Shown: positions 39,514-47,877 of the stretch, in pieces | Numbering within the stretch: position 1 is the stretch's first letter | How the letters are laid out: each line of letters starts with the position of its first letter | Assembly: GCA_001002285.1 (NCBI GenBank) | Contig: LCLX01000001.1 | Coordinates: forward strand, 124,001 to 188,000 | Direction of reading: 5' to 3' | DNA: 64,000 nucleotides | From: Microgenomates group bacterium GW2011_GWC1_46_15 | GTDB taxonomy: Bacteria > Patescibacteria > Microgenomatia > UBA1400 > UBA12028 | Position numbers and translations under genes: made by a program | Notes under the pieces: generated by a model | The model's database searches: none | Seen by the model: the letters and a program-made list of their open reading frames with translations, nothing else | Told to the model about the DNA's origin: nothing

Positions 39514-40301
39514 AACTACCAGTAGTCCATATCGGTGGAAAACAAACAGAACTTGAAGTTTCGAAAGAAGTGTTTGGCGCAACTCCAAACGCGGACTTGC
39601 TTTCCCGCGCAATCTACATGTTTTTGTCGAGCCAACGCCAAGGAACAAGCAAAGTTAAAACACGCTCAGACATCAATAGAACAAAAAAGAAATGGTACAA
39701 GCAAAAAGGAACGGGTAATGCCCGGCACGGTGCGCGAACACCAAACATTTTTGTCGGTGGAGGTGTGTCGCACGGTCCAACGGGTAACCGAAACTGGACA
39801 CGCGAGTTAACAAAACAGCAAAAGAAAAAAGCGATGGTCTACGCGCTCAGTACGAAGTATCCAGACATAATGATTGCTCCGGAACTCGAGTCGCTTGATG
39901 GAAAAACAAAAAAAGCGGATATCTTTGTCCGCTCTTTTGTTCCTGAAGCAAACCGTGTGCTTGTCATTTTGCATGAATCTATAACACCGGTGCTCCGCGC
40001 GATGCAAAACATTCAGCGCGTGTTGGTGACACAAGCGAGCCGATTGAATATTTACGAACTTTTGCTTGCGGACAAAGTGCTTATGACAGAACAAGCCGTT
40101 CGTGTGCTCGAAAAAAGAGTGACAGGAGATCGGGAAAAAGAAAACCCCGGTGTTGAAAAAGCGGTTGTTAAAAAGGCAGTGAAATCAGCAGTAAAACAAA
40201 TAGCGAAGAAACCAACTGTAGCAGCCAAGGCAGCAGTTAAAAAAACAGTCAAAACACCAGCGAAAAAATCAGTGAAGAAAGTAGTAAAGAAAGCAAAGTA
40301 A
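39510..40301 (+). CDS. rplD: Ribosomal protein L4 with Ala/Lys-rich tail
   Basis: 263 residues (usual about 205). ATGA overlap with rplC. The KKWYKQKGTGNARHGARTPNIFVGGGVSHGP loop, here only in part, matches the L4 signature. The last roughly 55 residues consist of AVKKAV-type repeats and are an extension. Confidence 0.95.
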   Translation: MKLPVVHIGGKQTELEVSKEVFGATPNADLLSRAIYMFLSSQRQGTSKVKTRSDINRTKKKWYKQKGTGNARHGARTPNIFVGGGVSHGPTGNRNWTRELTKQQKKKAMVYALSTKYPDIMIAPELESLDGKTKKADIFVRSFVPEANRVLVILHESITPVLRAMQNIQRVLVTQASRLNIYELLLADKVLMTEQAVRVLEKRVTGDREKENPGVEKAVVKKAVKSAVKQIAKKPTVAAKAAVKKTVKTPAKKSVKKVVKKAK

Positions 40302-40302
40302 C

Positions 40303-40596
40303 ATGGGAACATACACAATCAAAAAACCAGTATTAACAGAAAAATCAATGATGATCGCACAAAAAAAGCGTGGATTCACATTCCTCGTGGAACTGTCTGC
40401 GACCAAAGGACAAATCGCGGAAGCAATCGAGAAAGCGTTTGATGTGAATGTTTTGCGCGTACGTACGGTAACAACAACGGGAAAAGTAAAGCGCCGTGGA
40501 GCAAAACGCGTTTCGGTCGCTCTTCCAAAAAAGAAAAAAGCGATCGTGACATTAAAAGAAGGACAGAGCATTTCTTTATTTGATGTACAGAAGTAA
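40303..40596 (+). CDS. rplW: Ribosomal protein L23
   Basis: 97 residues, usual length. Contains PVLTEKSM near the N-terminus, the QIAEAIEKAFDVNVLRVRT motif and a basic loop (KVKRRGAKRV). L23 sits at the tunnel exit and docks trigger factor and SRP. Confidence 0.95.
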   Translation: MGTYTIKKPVLTEKSMMIAQKKRGFTFLVELSATKGQIAEAIEKAFDVNVLRVRTVTTTGKVKRRGAKRVSVALPKKKKAIVTLKEGQSISLFDVQK

Positions 40597-40601
40597 CACA
40601 T

Positions 40602-41444
40602 ATGGCAATACGGACACTAAAAGCAACATCACCAGGAACACGACACCAGATCAACATTGATCTGCGTGGTGTGTTGACCGCGGGCAAGCCAGAAAAGTCG
40701 CTTCTCGCGAAGGGAACATACAAGCGCCAGGGACGGAATAATCAAGGAAAAATAACGGTTCGCCATCGTGGCGGAGGGGTAAAACGAAAGTTGCGCATGA
40801 TTGATTGGAAACGCAATAAACGTGATATGAAAGCAAGTGTAACAACGATTGAGTACGACCCAATGCGTACGGCAAACATCGCGCTTATTACATACGCAGA
40901 CGGTGAGAAGCGATACATCATCGCTCCGGAAGGTTTGAAGGTTGGTGATGTTGTGATGAGTGGCGAGAAGGCAGAGCTTAAACCAGGAAACGCACTGCCA
41001 CTTTCAATGATCCCAGTGGGTATGCCAATCCACAATATTGAAATCCGGCCAGGAAAAGGCGCGCAGCTTGTGCGTTCGGCAGGTGGAGCAGCGCTCATCC
41101 AGTCAAAAGAGGGTGAGTTTACAACGCTCCAAATGCCATCAAAAGAAACACGGCTTATCCGGTCAATCTCGTACGCGACGATCGGGCAAATTGGCAATGT
41201 AGAATGGAAAACAGTATCATTCGGCAAGGCTGGACGCAGACGGCTCCTCGGATGGAGACCGGTTGTCCGCGGTACTGCGATGAACCCACGGAGTCATCCG
41301 CACGGAGGTGGAGAAGGCCGCTCAGGTATTGGTATGAAGTCTGCAAAATCAATGTGGGGCAAGAGAATCCGCGGTGTGAAGACACGCAACAAGAAAAAGT
41401 ATTCGAATACATTCATTACAAAAGACAGAAGAGTGAGGGCATAA
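40602..41444 (+). CDS. rplB: Ribosomal protein L2
   Basis: 280 residues. It contains the RNNQGKITVRHRGGGVKR motif, the central SMIPVGMPIHNIE region and the conserved C-terminal MNPRSHPHGGGEGRSG, whose His is needed for peptidyl transfer. Confidence 0.98.
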   Translation: MAIRTLKATSPGTRHQINIDLRGVLTAGKPEKSLLAKGTYKRQGRNNQGKITVRHRGGGVKRKLRMIDWKRNKRDMKASVTTIEYDPMRTANIALITYADGEKRYIIAPEGLKVGDVVMSGEKAELKPGNALPLSMIPVGMPIHNIEIRPGKGAQLVRSAGGAALIQSKEGEFTTLQMPSKETRLIRSISYATIGQIGNVEWKTVSFGKAGRRRLLGWRPVVRGTAMNPRSHPHGGGEGRSGIGMKSAKSMWGKRIRGVKTRNKKKYSNTFITKDRRVRA

Positions 41445-41447
41445 CAT

Positions 41448-41732
41448 ATGTCGAGAAGCAGTAAAAAAGGACCATACATCTACGAACGCCTCCTTAGCAA
41501 GGTGCTTAAGCAACAAGCATCCGGAAAAAAGGAAGCGATTAAAACGTGGGCGCGTTCCTCACAAGTTCCACCGGAATTTGTCGGACACACCTTTTTGGTC
41601 CACAACGGAAAAAAGTTTAACGAAGTATTCGTGACCGAGGCAATGGTTGGCCACAGACTTGGAGAGTTTTCTCCAACACGCACGTTCCATGGCCACGGAA
41701 GAATGGTGAAGCGTGTGTTGAGTAAGACATAA
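41448..41732 (+). CDS. rpsS: Ribosomal protein S19
   Basis: 94 residues, usual length. Motifs SRSSKKGPYI, IKTWARSSQVPPEFVGHTF and HRLGEFSPTRTFHGHG are intact. Binds 16S rRNA in the 30S head with S13. Confidence 0.97.
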   Translation: MSRSSKKGPYIYERLLSKVLKQQASGKKEAIKTWARSSQVPPEFVGHTFLVHNGKKFNEVFVTEAMVGHRLGEFSPTRTFHGHGRMVKRVLSKT

Positions 41733-41766
41733 AACGCGCGCACAGTGCAAATGCGCAAAGGAATAT

Positions 41767-42294
41767 ATGATCATAAAAGCAGAACAAAAAAACAGCAGAC
41801 AAACACCAACCCGCTTGCGCTTGGTCGCAAAAGCGGTGAAGCGTATGTCGGTCAAAGACGCGATGGATCAATTAACATTTATGAACAAAAAAGCCGCGAA
41901 AACAATGCTGCAGGTATTTAAGCAGGCTGTTGCGAACGCGACAAAAAATCTGGGACTGTCATACGAATCATTGACGATCAAAGACATTGTAGTGAACGAA
42001 GGTCCAAGATTTAAACGGTTCCGGCCGGTAAGCCGTGGACAAGCACACAGCATTTTGAAAAGAACATCGCACGTCCGCGTTGTGCTCGAATCAAAAGAAA
42101 CAGAAATAAAGAAACCGGTTGCACAAAAGAAAACAGTAATGCCAGAGAAACAAGGAGAAACAAAACCAGTTGTTCAAGAAGGTGAAGTACTTGCGCGCAA
42201 GCCACAACAAACACCAATTATAGAAAAGAAAGTTTCGATGAAATCACAAACAACGACAAAAACAGTATCCGTAAGAAAAACAGGAGAACGCTAA
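41767..42294 (+). CDS. rplV: Ribosomal protein L22 with long C-terminal tail
   Basis: 175 residues (usual about 110). Core has QTPTRLRLVAKAVKRM and GPRFKRFRPVSRGQAHSILKRTSHV. The extra 60 residues after the core are Lys/Gln/Glu/Thr-rich low complexity and seem disordered. The long beta-hairpin reaching the exit tunnel is in the normal core. Confidence 0.95.
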   Translation: MIIKAEQKNSRQTPTRLRLVAKAVKRMSVKDAMDQLTFMNKKAAKTMLQVFKQAVANATKNLGLSYESLTIKDIVVNEGPRFKRFRPVSRGQAHSILKRTSHVRVVLESKETEIKKPVAQKKTVMPEKQGETKPVVQEGEVLARKPQQTPIIEKKVSMKSQTTTKTVSVRKTGER

Positions 42295-42295
42295 C

Positions 42296-42955
42296 GTGGG
42301 ACAGAAAGTAAATCCGATCAGTTTCCGTTTGGGTAACCTCTTTACCTGGGGTTCCCGCTGGTATGCTGATAAAAACACATACAAGAAATACTTGTTCGAA
42401 GATAAGAAAATCCGTGATTTCCTTGATCCAAAACTTCGGACAGCGGGACTTGTAAAAATCGAAATTGAACGCTCATTAAACGCGATCAAAGTGAAGTTGT
42501 TCGTTTCCCGGCCAGGCGTTGTGATTGGTCGCGGTGGCGCCAACCTCGATCTGCTCAAGCAAGACTTGGCGAAAGCATTGAAAGTCAACTTGAACGATCC
42601 AAAAGGAATGAAACTCGTGATTGACGACATTGTTGAAGTGAAAGACCCGGACTTGAGCGCGCGTCTTGTCGCGGAACGCATTACCGATCAACTCGCGAAG
42701 CGTTTCCCGCACCGCACGGCGGTCAACCAGGCAATCCAGCGTTCGATGGATGCAGGGGCGAAAGGAATAAAGATTGTATTGGCGGGAAGAATTGGTGGAG
42801 CAGAAATCAGCCGCAGAGAGAAGTACAGCAAGGGAACGGTGCCAACACAAACCCTTCGTGGGAACATTGACTATTTTGAGTTGCCATCGAAAACAAAATC
42901 AGGATATGTTGGCGTAAAAGTGTGGATCTATCGTGGACAGGAAGCGATGAGGTAG
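42296..42955 (+). CDS. rpsC: Ribosomal protein S3
   Basis: 219 residues from a GTG one base after the rplV stop. KH-domain GXXG loop appears as VIGRGGANLD, and the C-terminal domain has GAKGIKIVLAGRIGGAEISRRE. Forms part of the mRNA entry channel. Confidence 0.97.
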   Translation: MGQKVNPISFRLGNLFTWGSRWYADKNTYKKYLFEDKKIRDFLDPKLRTAGLVKIEIERSLNAIKVKLFVSRPGVVIGRGGANLDLLKQDLAKALKVNLNDPKGMKLVIDDIVEVKDPDLSARLVAERITDQLAKRFPHRTAVNQAIQRSMDAGAKGIKIVLAGRIGGAEISRREKYSKGTVPTQTLRGNIDYFELPSKTKSGYVGVKVWIYRGQEAMR

Positions 42956-42956
42956 T

Positions 42957-43364
42957 ATGTTGCAACCAAAAAAATCTAAATATCGAAAACAATTCCGCGG
43001 AAAGCGCTCGGGCACAGTCTCGAGTGGCAACACCGTTGCGTTCGGTGAGTTTGGTTTGAAGGCCATGTCGGCGGGTTGGTTTTCGGCACGCCAGATTGAA
43101 GCCGCGCGTAAAACGATCAGCCATCACACAAAACGCGCAGGAAAGTTGTGGATCCGCGTGTTTCCGGATAAACCAACAACCAAAAAAGGGCCGGGAGTAA
43201 AGATGGGCGCTGGAAAAGGCGACATTCATCAGTACGTTGCGGTGATCCGCCCAGGCCGCATTTTGTTTGAACTCGGTGGGTTGAGTGAAGTAGAGGCGCG
43301 CGAAGCATTCCGTAAAGCCGCGCACAAAATTGGAGTACGCACACACGTTGTCGTGAGAACATAA
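42957..43364 (+). CDS. rplP: Ribosomal protein L16
   Basis: 135 residues, usual length. Motifs KYRKQFRGKRSG and PTTKKGPGVKMGAGKGDIHQ are present; the latter's Arg/Lys segment lies near the A-site tRNA. Confidence 0.97.
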   Translation: MLQPKKSKYRKQFRGKRSGTVSSGNTVAFGEFGLKAMSAGWFSARQIEAARKTISHHTKRAGKLWIRVFPDKPTTKKGPGVKMGAGKGDIHQYVAVIRPGRILFELGGLSEVEAREAFRKAAHKIGVRTHVVVRT

Positions 43365-43384
43365 CACAGAGTGATAAGGAATAT

Positions 43385-43660
43385 ATGGCAGACACAAAAA
43401 CAAAAATAAAAACAGTGAAGAAACCAACAGTAAAAAAGGCTGAAGTAAAAATCGACAAAAAAGTTGAGAAAAAAGTCGAAGCGAAAGTCGAAGTAAAAAA
43501 TGGTCAAAAGACTGTTCAGACAATGCAGGAAGAGATTGTGAAAAAACGCATGGAGTTGCTCGCGGGTAAGTTAAAAGACGTCCGGTCTATCAGCAAGTTG
43601 CGGGACGAACTCGCGCGGTTCAAAACGGCCGAGCGTATGAAGGAGTTACAGAGTCTATGA
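43385..43660 (+). CDS. rpmC: Ribosomal protein L29 with basic N-terminal extension
   Basis: 91 residues (usual about 65). The first 40 residues are Lys/Val/Glu repeats (KKVEKKVEAKVE). The normal two-helix core begins near residue 43 with MQEEIVKKRMELLAGKLKDV and ends in RDELARFKTAERMKEL. Confidence 0.88.
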   Translation: MADTKTKIKTVKKPTVKKAEVKIDKKVEKKVEAKVEVKNGQKTVQTMQEEIVKKRMELLAGKLKDVRSISKLRDELARFKTAERMKELQSL

Positions 43661-43884
43661 AAATATTTACGGGTGTCGTTACATCAGCAAAGATGCCAAA
43701 GACAGTAACGGTAAAAGTAGAGCGTTTGTTTCCGCATCCAAAATATGGCAAGCGGATCAAAGTGACGAAAAAGTTTCTTTGCCACGATGAGGTCGGGGTA
43801 AAAGAAGGCGATGTGGTGACGATTCAAGAAACCCGCCCATTAAGCGCGAGAAAACGGTTTAAAGTTGTAAAGAAGGAAGTGTAA
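43657..43884 (+). CDS. rpsQ: Ribosomal protein S17
   Basis: 75 residues. OB-fold motifs KMPKTVTVKVERLFPHPKYGKR and CHDEVGVKEGDVVTIQETRPLS are intact. ATGA overlap with rpmC. Confidence 0.96.
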   Translation: MKIFTGVVTSAKMPKTVTVKVERLFPHPKYGKRIKVTKKFLCHDEVGVKEGDVVTIQETRPLSARKRFKVVKKEV

Positions 43885-44259
43885 ATGATTCAGTTACGGT
43901 CAGTGATTACATCAGCAGATAACACGGGGGCAAAAAGGCTCATGATTGTCCACGTCCACGGGGGATCAATCCGCCCGTACGGTTCGTTGGGCGACACCGT
44001 GACAGCGTCGGTTATTCAGGCAGCTCCGCAGGGTATGGTGAAAAAAGGCGAGATGGTGAAAGCGGTGATTGTGCGCACAAGAAAAGAAGTACGGAGAAAA
44101 GACGGAAGTTACATCCGGTTTGATGACAATGCGGCAGTAATCATTCAAGATCTCGAAAATGGCGAACCAAAAGGAACGCGCGTGTTTGGTCCAATCGCCC
44201 GCGAGGTCAAAGAGGCCGGCTTTGCAAAAATCGCTTCGTTGGCAAAGGAAGTCGTATAA
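43885..44259 (+). CDS. rplN: Ribosomal protein L14
   Basis: 124 residues, usual length. Contains ADNTGAKRLMIVHV, VIVRTRKEVRRKDGSYIRFDDNA and RVFGPIAREV. Abuts rpsQ without a gap. Confidence 0.98.
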   Translation: MIQLRSVITSADNTGAKRLMIVHVHGGSIRPYGSLGDTVTASVIQAAPQGMVKKGEMVKAVIVRTRKEVRRKDGSYIRFDDNAAVIIQDLENGEPKGTRVFGPIAREVKEAGFAKIASLAKEVV

Positions 44260-44268
44260 AGGATATCT

Positions 44269-44580
44269 ATGAAACTAAGAAAAAATGACATTGTGATCGT
44301 AACAGCAGGCAAAGACAAAGGGAAACAAGGAAAGATTCTTAGCGTTTTCCCAAAAGAAATGCAGGTCACCGTGGAAGGCGCGAATAAGTACACAAAGCAC
44401 GTTCGTAAACAGGGCGAGCGCAGTGGTGAAAAAGTTGTCCGCGAACGCCCGCTCCCAACCGCGAACGTCGCGATCTACAATCCTACAACGAAAAAAGCGG
44501 ACAGAGTTGCGTACATGATCGACAAACAGGGAAACAAAATCCGCATGTTTGCGAAAACAAAGAAAGCGATTGAATCATGA
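44269..44580 (+). CDS. rplX: Ribosomal protein L24
   Basis: 103 residues with the KOW motif (VIVTAGKDKGKQGKIL) that opens L24, a 23S assembly initiator. ATGA overlap with rplE. Confidence 0.96.
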   Translation: MKLRKNDIVIVTAGKDKGKQGKILSVFPKEMQVTVEGANKYTKHVRKQGERSGEKVVRERPLPTANVAIYNPTTKKADRVAYMIDKQGNKIRMFAKTKKAIES

Positions 44581-45134
44581 ACAGACTCCATAAAACATAC
44601 ATAGAAACAATCCTGCCGGCGCTCAAAAAAGAATTTGGACGGGAAAACACGTTGTCCATTCCACGGTTGACGAAAATTGTCGTGAGTGTTGGCGTGGGAA
44701 CAAAAGAGGATAACCATGATAAAGCATTGGTAAGCGTTGCAGAACAGCTCGCAATCATTACCGGCCAAAAACCAAAGAAAACCATCGCAAAACAAGCGAT
44801 CGCGGGATTCAAAACACGCCAAGGTGATGTGATCGGCCTCATGGTAACGCTTCACGGAGACAGAATGTGGGAGTTTATGGATAAGTTAAGCAGCATCGTG
44901 CTCCCACGCGTGAAAGACTTTCAGGGGATTTCAAATACGGGATTTGATGGGCACGGAAACTACAATCTTGGTATGACTGAACAGATTGTGTTTCCAGAGA
45001 TAGAATATGATAAAATTGACCGCATTCGTGGTCTCCAAGTAACGATTGTGACGTCGGCAAAAAATGACGTGGAAGCAAAAAAACTTCTCGTCTTGCTCGG
45101 TGTTCCATTCGCAAAAGTGGAGAGTGCGTCATAA
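44577..45134 (+). CDS. rplE: Ribosomal protein L5
   Basis: 185 residues. Contains IPRLTKIVVSVGVG, ITGQKPKKTIAKQAIAGFKTRQG and LPRVKDFQGISNTGFDGHGNYNLG. Binds 5S rRNA and contacts the P-site tRNA. Confidence 0.98.
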   Translation: MNRLHKTYIETILPALKKEFGRENTLSIPRLTKIVVSVGVGTKEDNHDKALVSVAEQLAIITGQKPKKTIAKQAIAGFKTRQGDVIGLMVTLHGDRMWEFMDKLSSIVLPRVKDFQGISNTGFDGHGNYNLGMTEQIVFPEIEYDKIDRIRGLQVTIVTSAKNDVEAKKLLVLLGVPFAKVESAS

Positions 45135-45150
45135 ATGAGAGGGGATACGT

Positions 45151-45345
45151 ATGGCAAAAATATCGAAAATTAATAAAACAAACAAGCAGAACAAATCGGG
45201 AAAATTCTCGACGCGCAAAATGCACAGATGTTCGTTGTGTGGCAGACCACGCGCGTACATCCGCCTTTTTGGCGTATGCCGGTTGTGTTTCCGCGAACTT
45301 GTTGCAAAAGGAGAACTGCCGGGAGTGACGAAAGCGAGTTTTTAA
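45151..45345 (+). CDS. rpsZ: Ribosomal protein S14, zinc-binding type
   Basis: 64 residues. Two Cys pairs (CSLCGRPR and CRLCFREL) bind zinc, so this is the C+ form. The N-terminal 20 residues are Lys/Asn-rich. The LAVKGELPGV-like end is typical. Confidence 0.96.
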   Translation: MAKISKINKTNKQNKSGKFSTRKMHRCSLCGRPRAYIRLFGVCRLCFRELVAKGELPGVTKASF

Positions 45346-45353
45346 AGGGAGAT

Positions 45354-45743
45354 ATGACAGATACTATTGCTGACATGATTACAAGACTGCGGAATGGATA
45401 CGCCGCGCATAAAACGACTGTAGATATGCCGCACTCAAAACAAAAAGAGGCGATTGGTCGTTTGCTCGAAAAAGAGCAGTACATTGAAAAACTCGAGGTT
45501 ACCGGCGAAGGTGTTGAAAAAGCACTTGTATTATCGCTCAAGTACACAGAAAAGAGACCAGTATTAACAGGTATCGTGCGTCTTTCAAAGCCGGGCTTGC
45601 GCAAGTACAGTCCAGCAAACCGCATTCCACGCTCATTGGGTGGATACGGATTGACGATTGTGTCAACGAGTATGGGCATTATGAGTGACAAAGAAGCGAA
45701 AAAGAAAGGTGTTGGAGGAGAACTGCTTTGCAGTGTCTGGTAA
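45354..45743 (+). CDS. rpsH: Ribosomal protein S8
   Basis: 129 residues from the ATG at 45354 (GGGAGAT upstream); an in-frame ATG at 45228 lies inside rpsZ and is rejected. Motifs DTIADMITRLRNGY and GLTIVSTSMGIMSDKEAKKKGVGGELLC are typical. Confidence 0.97.
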   Translation: MTDTIADMITRLRNGYAAHKTTVDMPHSKQKEAIGRLLEKEQYIEKLEVTGEGVEKALVLSLKYTEKRPVLTGIVRLSKPGLRKYSPANRIPRSLGGYGLTIVSTSMGIMSDKEAKKKGVGGELLCSVW

Positions 45744-45748
45744 AACAT

Positions 45749-46306
45749 ATGTCAAGAATTGGAAATACCGCAATCACTATTCCGCAGGGAGTTACGGTTA
45801 CCGTGCAGGAAGGTTTTATTCTTGTAAAAGGGCCGAAGGGTGAACTGCGCGAAAACATGCAACCCAGTATCGAAGTTTCGATTGCCGATGGTATTGTGCG
45901 TGTTTCACGCAAGGGTGAAGATAAGCAGGTAAAGTCTTCTCATGGACTTGTGCGCAGTCTTATCAACAACATGATTATTGGGGTAACGCAGGGATTTGAG
46001 AAGCGTTTAGAAATGGTTGGGACAGGATACCGCGCTGCGTTGCAAGGAACAACGTTGGTTCTCGCGGTTGGTTTTTCCCATCCAGTGGAAGTTGCCCAGC
46101 CACAAGGCATCACGTTTGCTGTTGATGGAAATAGCAAGATCTCTATAAAAGGCATCAGCAAACACGATGTTGGACAGATTGCCGCAAACATCCGCGACAT
46201 TAAACCTCCTGAGCCGTACAAAGGCAAAGGAATTAAGTATGAGGGTGAAGTTGTCCGCAGAAAAGCAGGAAAGGCTGTAAAGGCAGTAGGAGCGGCGACG
46301 GCATAA
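45749..46306 (+). CDS. rplF: Ribosomal protein L6
   Basis: 185 residues from the ATG at 45749, giving the family opening SRIGNTAI; a TTG at 45728 inside rpsH is rejected. Contains GYRAALQGTTLVLAVGFSHPVE and PPEPYKGKGIKYEGEVVRRKAGKA. Confidence 0.97.
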   Translation: MSRIGNTAITIPQGVTVTVQEGFILVKGPKGELRENMQPSIEVSIADGIVRVSRKGEDKQVKSSHGLVRSLINNMIIGVTQGFEKRLEMVGTGYRAALQGTTLVLAVGFSHPVEVAQPQGITFAVDGNSKISIKGISKHDVGQIAANIRDIKPPEPYKGKGIKYEGEVVRRKAGKAVKAVGAATA

Positions 46307-46341
46307 AAATCGGCATTACCGCTGATACAACAAGGAAAACT

Positions 46342-46695
46342 ATGAGTAAAATACATCACACAGTTACAGCAGCAGACCGCAGAAAGAAGAGAGTCCGCGC
46401 GAAGCTTCACGGAACGAAAGATCGCCCGCGCGCAAGTGTACAGCGATCAAGTAAACACGTGTACATACAAGCAATTGACGACGATGCGTGTGTAACATTG
46501 GTAGCCGCGTCGGAACACGATGTTGAAGAAAAAGGAACAAAGATTGAGCGCGCAACAATGGTTGCGAAAGCGTTTGCCGAAAAATTGAAAAAAGCAAAGA
46601 TCACAACGGTTGTGTTTGATAGAGGAAGTTACCGGTATTTTGGACGCGTCAAAGCAGTTGCTGATGCGCTCAGAGAAGCAGGAATAAAAGTATGA
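46342..46695 (+). CDS. rplR: Ribosomal protein L18
   Basis: 117 residues. RASVQRSSKHVYIQAIDD and VFDRGSYRYFGRVKAVADALREAGI are typical; the latter contacts 5S rRNA. ATGA overlap with rpsE. Confidence 0.97.
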   Translation: MSKIHHTVTAADRRKKRVRAKLHGTKDRPRASVQRSSKHVYIQAIDDDACVTLVAASEHDVEEKGTKIERATMVAKAFAEKLKKAKITTVVFDRGSYRYFGRVKAVADALREAGIKV

Positions 46696-47423
46696 GAAGT
46701 AACACACAGCGTCGTGATAATCGGCAGGATCGCGAACCAAAAGAGTTCGAGGAAAAAGTTGTTCAGATTAACCGCGTTTCAAAGAAAACGAAAGGTGGTA
46801 ATCAATCTGGATTTTCCGCGCTTGTTGTTGTCGGCAATAAAAAAGGAAAAGTCGGTGTTGGACTTGGCAAAGCAAAAGACGTAGCTTCGGCCGTGCAAAA
46901 AGGTGTGAAGAAAGCAAAACGCAAAATGTTGGATATCCCAATGGATGGAACAACGATTCCATTCGCGATTAACATGAAGTTGGGTGCGGCACACATTTTG
47001 TTGAAGCCCGCTCCACCTGGAAGTGGAATTATTGCCGGCGGTGCAGTCCGCGCGGTTGTTGATGCCGCTGGAATCCGTGACATTTCAAGCAAAATTAAAG
47101 GAACATCAAACCAAGCATCGAACGTGTACGCGACGCTTGAAGCACTCCGCCAAATCCGCGACATTGTTGCGAATAAAGGCATCGTATTGAAGTCTGCGGA
47201 ACAAGTTGAGCGTGAAGAAAGAGAAGCGCTCAAACGACAGTTTGAAAAAGAACATCCAAAAGAAGTTTCACCAGTTAAAACAGAACAAAAAGTGGAGCAA
47301 AAGAAAAAACCAGAAGTAAAAAAAGAACAAAAGGTAGAACCAAAACCCAAAGTAGAACCCAAAGCAGAACCAAAAACAGCACCGAAAACAGAGGTAAAGG
47401 AAAAAGATAACGCGAAAGCATAA
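46692..47423 (+). CDS. rpsE: Ribosomal protein S5 with long charged tail
   Basis: 243 residues (usual about 166). The core has EKVVQINRVSKKTKGG, the GVGLGKAKDVASAVQKGVKKAKR helix and GAVRAVVDAAGIRDISSK. The C-terminal 60-70 residues are Lys/Glu/Pro repeats (EPKPKVEPKAEPK). The next gene is rplO, so rpmD (L30) is absent from its usual place. Confidence 0.96.
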   Translation: MRSNTQRRDNRQDREPKEFEEKVVQINRVSKKTKGGNQSGFSALVVVGNKKGKVGVGLGKAKDVASAVQKGVKKAKRKMLDIPMDGTTIPFAINMKLGAAHILLKPAPPGSGIIAGGAVRAVVDAAGIRDISSKIKGTSNQASNVYATLEALRQIRDIVANKGIVLKSAEQVEREEREALKRQFEKEHPKEVSPVKTEQKVEQKKKPEVKKEQKVEPKPKVEPKAEPKTAPKTEVKEKDNAKA

Positions 47424-47426
47424 TCT

Positions 47427-47864
47427 ATGAAATTGAATACATTACCACCAGTCTCAGAAGTTGGAAAAAAGCGGTTGGGACGCGGGTACGGTTCTGGCAA
47501 GGGCGGGCACACATCCGGCCGTGGAACCAAAGGCCAGCGATCACGCACGGGCAAAGGTATTCCACTGTGGTTTGAGGGTGGAGCGCTTCCATTAATCAAA
47601 CGTTTGCCATTTATCCGTGGAAAGTCCCGCTTTGGATCAATTGACCGCAAACCACAGCTTGTGACACTCGCCGAACTCAACGCATTAAAAGAAAAAGAAA
47701 TAACTCCCGAAGTGCTTTTTGCGCACAAACTTATCCACAACGTTCATCTTTCGGTAAAAATCGTTGGAAAAGGCGAACTTAAAAACACGTACGTTCTACA
47801 CAATATTCGGGCGTCGGGCCCCGCGAAGGCGCTGATTGAAAAAGCCGGCGGAACACTCGACTGA
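47427..47864 (+). CDS. rplO: Ribosomal protein L15
   Basis: 145 residues. The Gly-rich KRLGRGYGSGKGGHTSGRG segment and GGALPLIKRLPFIRG are intact. Follows rpsE by three bases, with no intervening rpmD. Confidence 0.97.
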   Translation: MKLNTLPPVSEVGKKRLGRGYGSGKGGHTSGRGTKGQRSRTGKGIPLWFEGGALPLIKRLPFIRGKSRFGSIDRKPQLVTLAELNALKEKEITPEVLFAHKLIHNVHLSVKIVGKGELKNTYVLHNIRASGPAKALIEKAGGTLD

Positions 47865-47877
47865 AAGGGTAAGACCA

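Noticed and set aside
42807..43523. 238-codon antisense frame over rplP and rpmC
   Set aside because: Same reason as other antisense frames: Cys/Phe/Leu-rich shadow of ribosomal genes.
46802..47740. 312-codon antisense frame across rpsE and rplO
   Set aside because: Shadow of the repetitive Lys/Glu/Pro-coding S5 tail; Ser/Phe-rich product typical of antisense reading.
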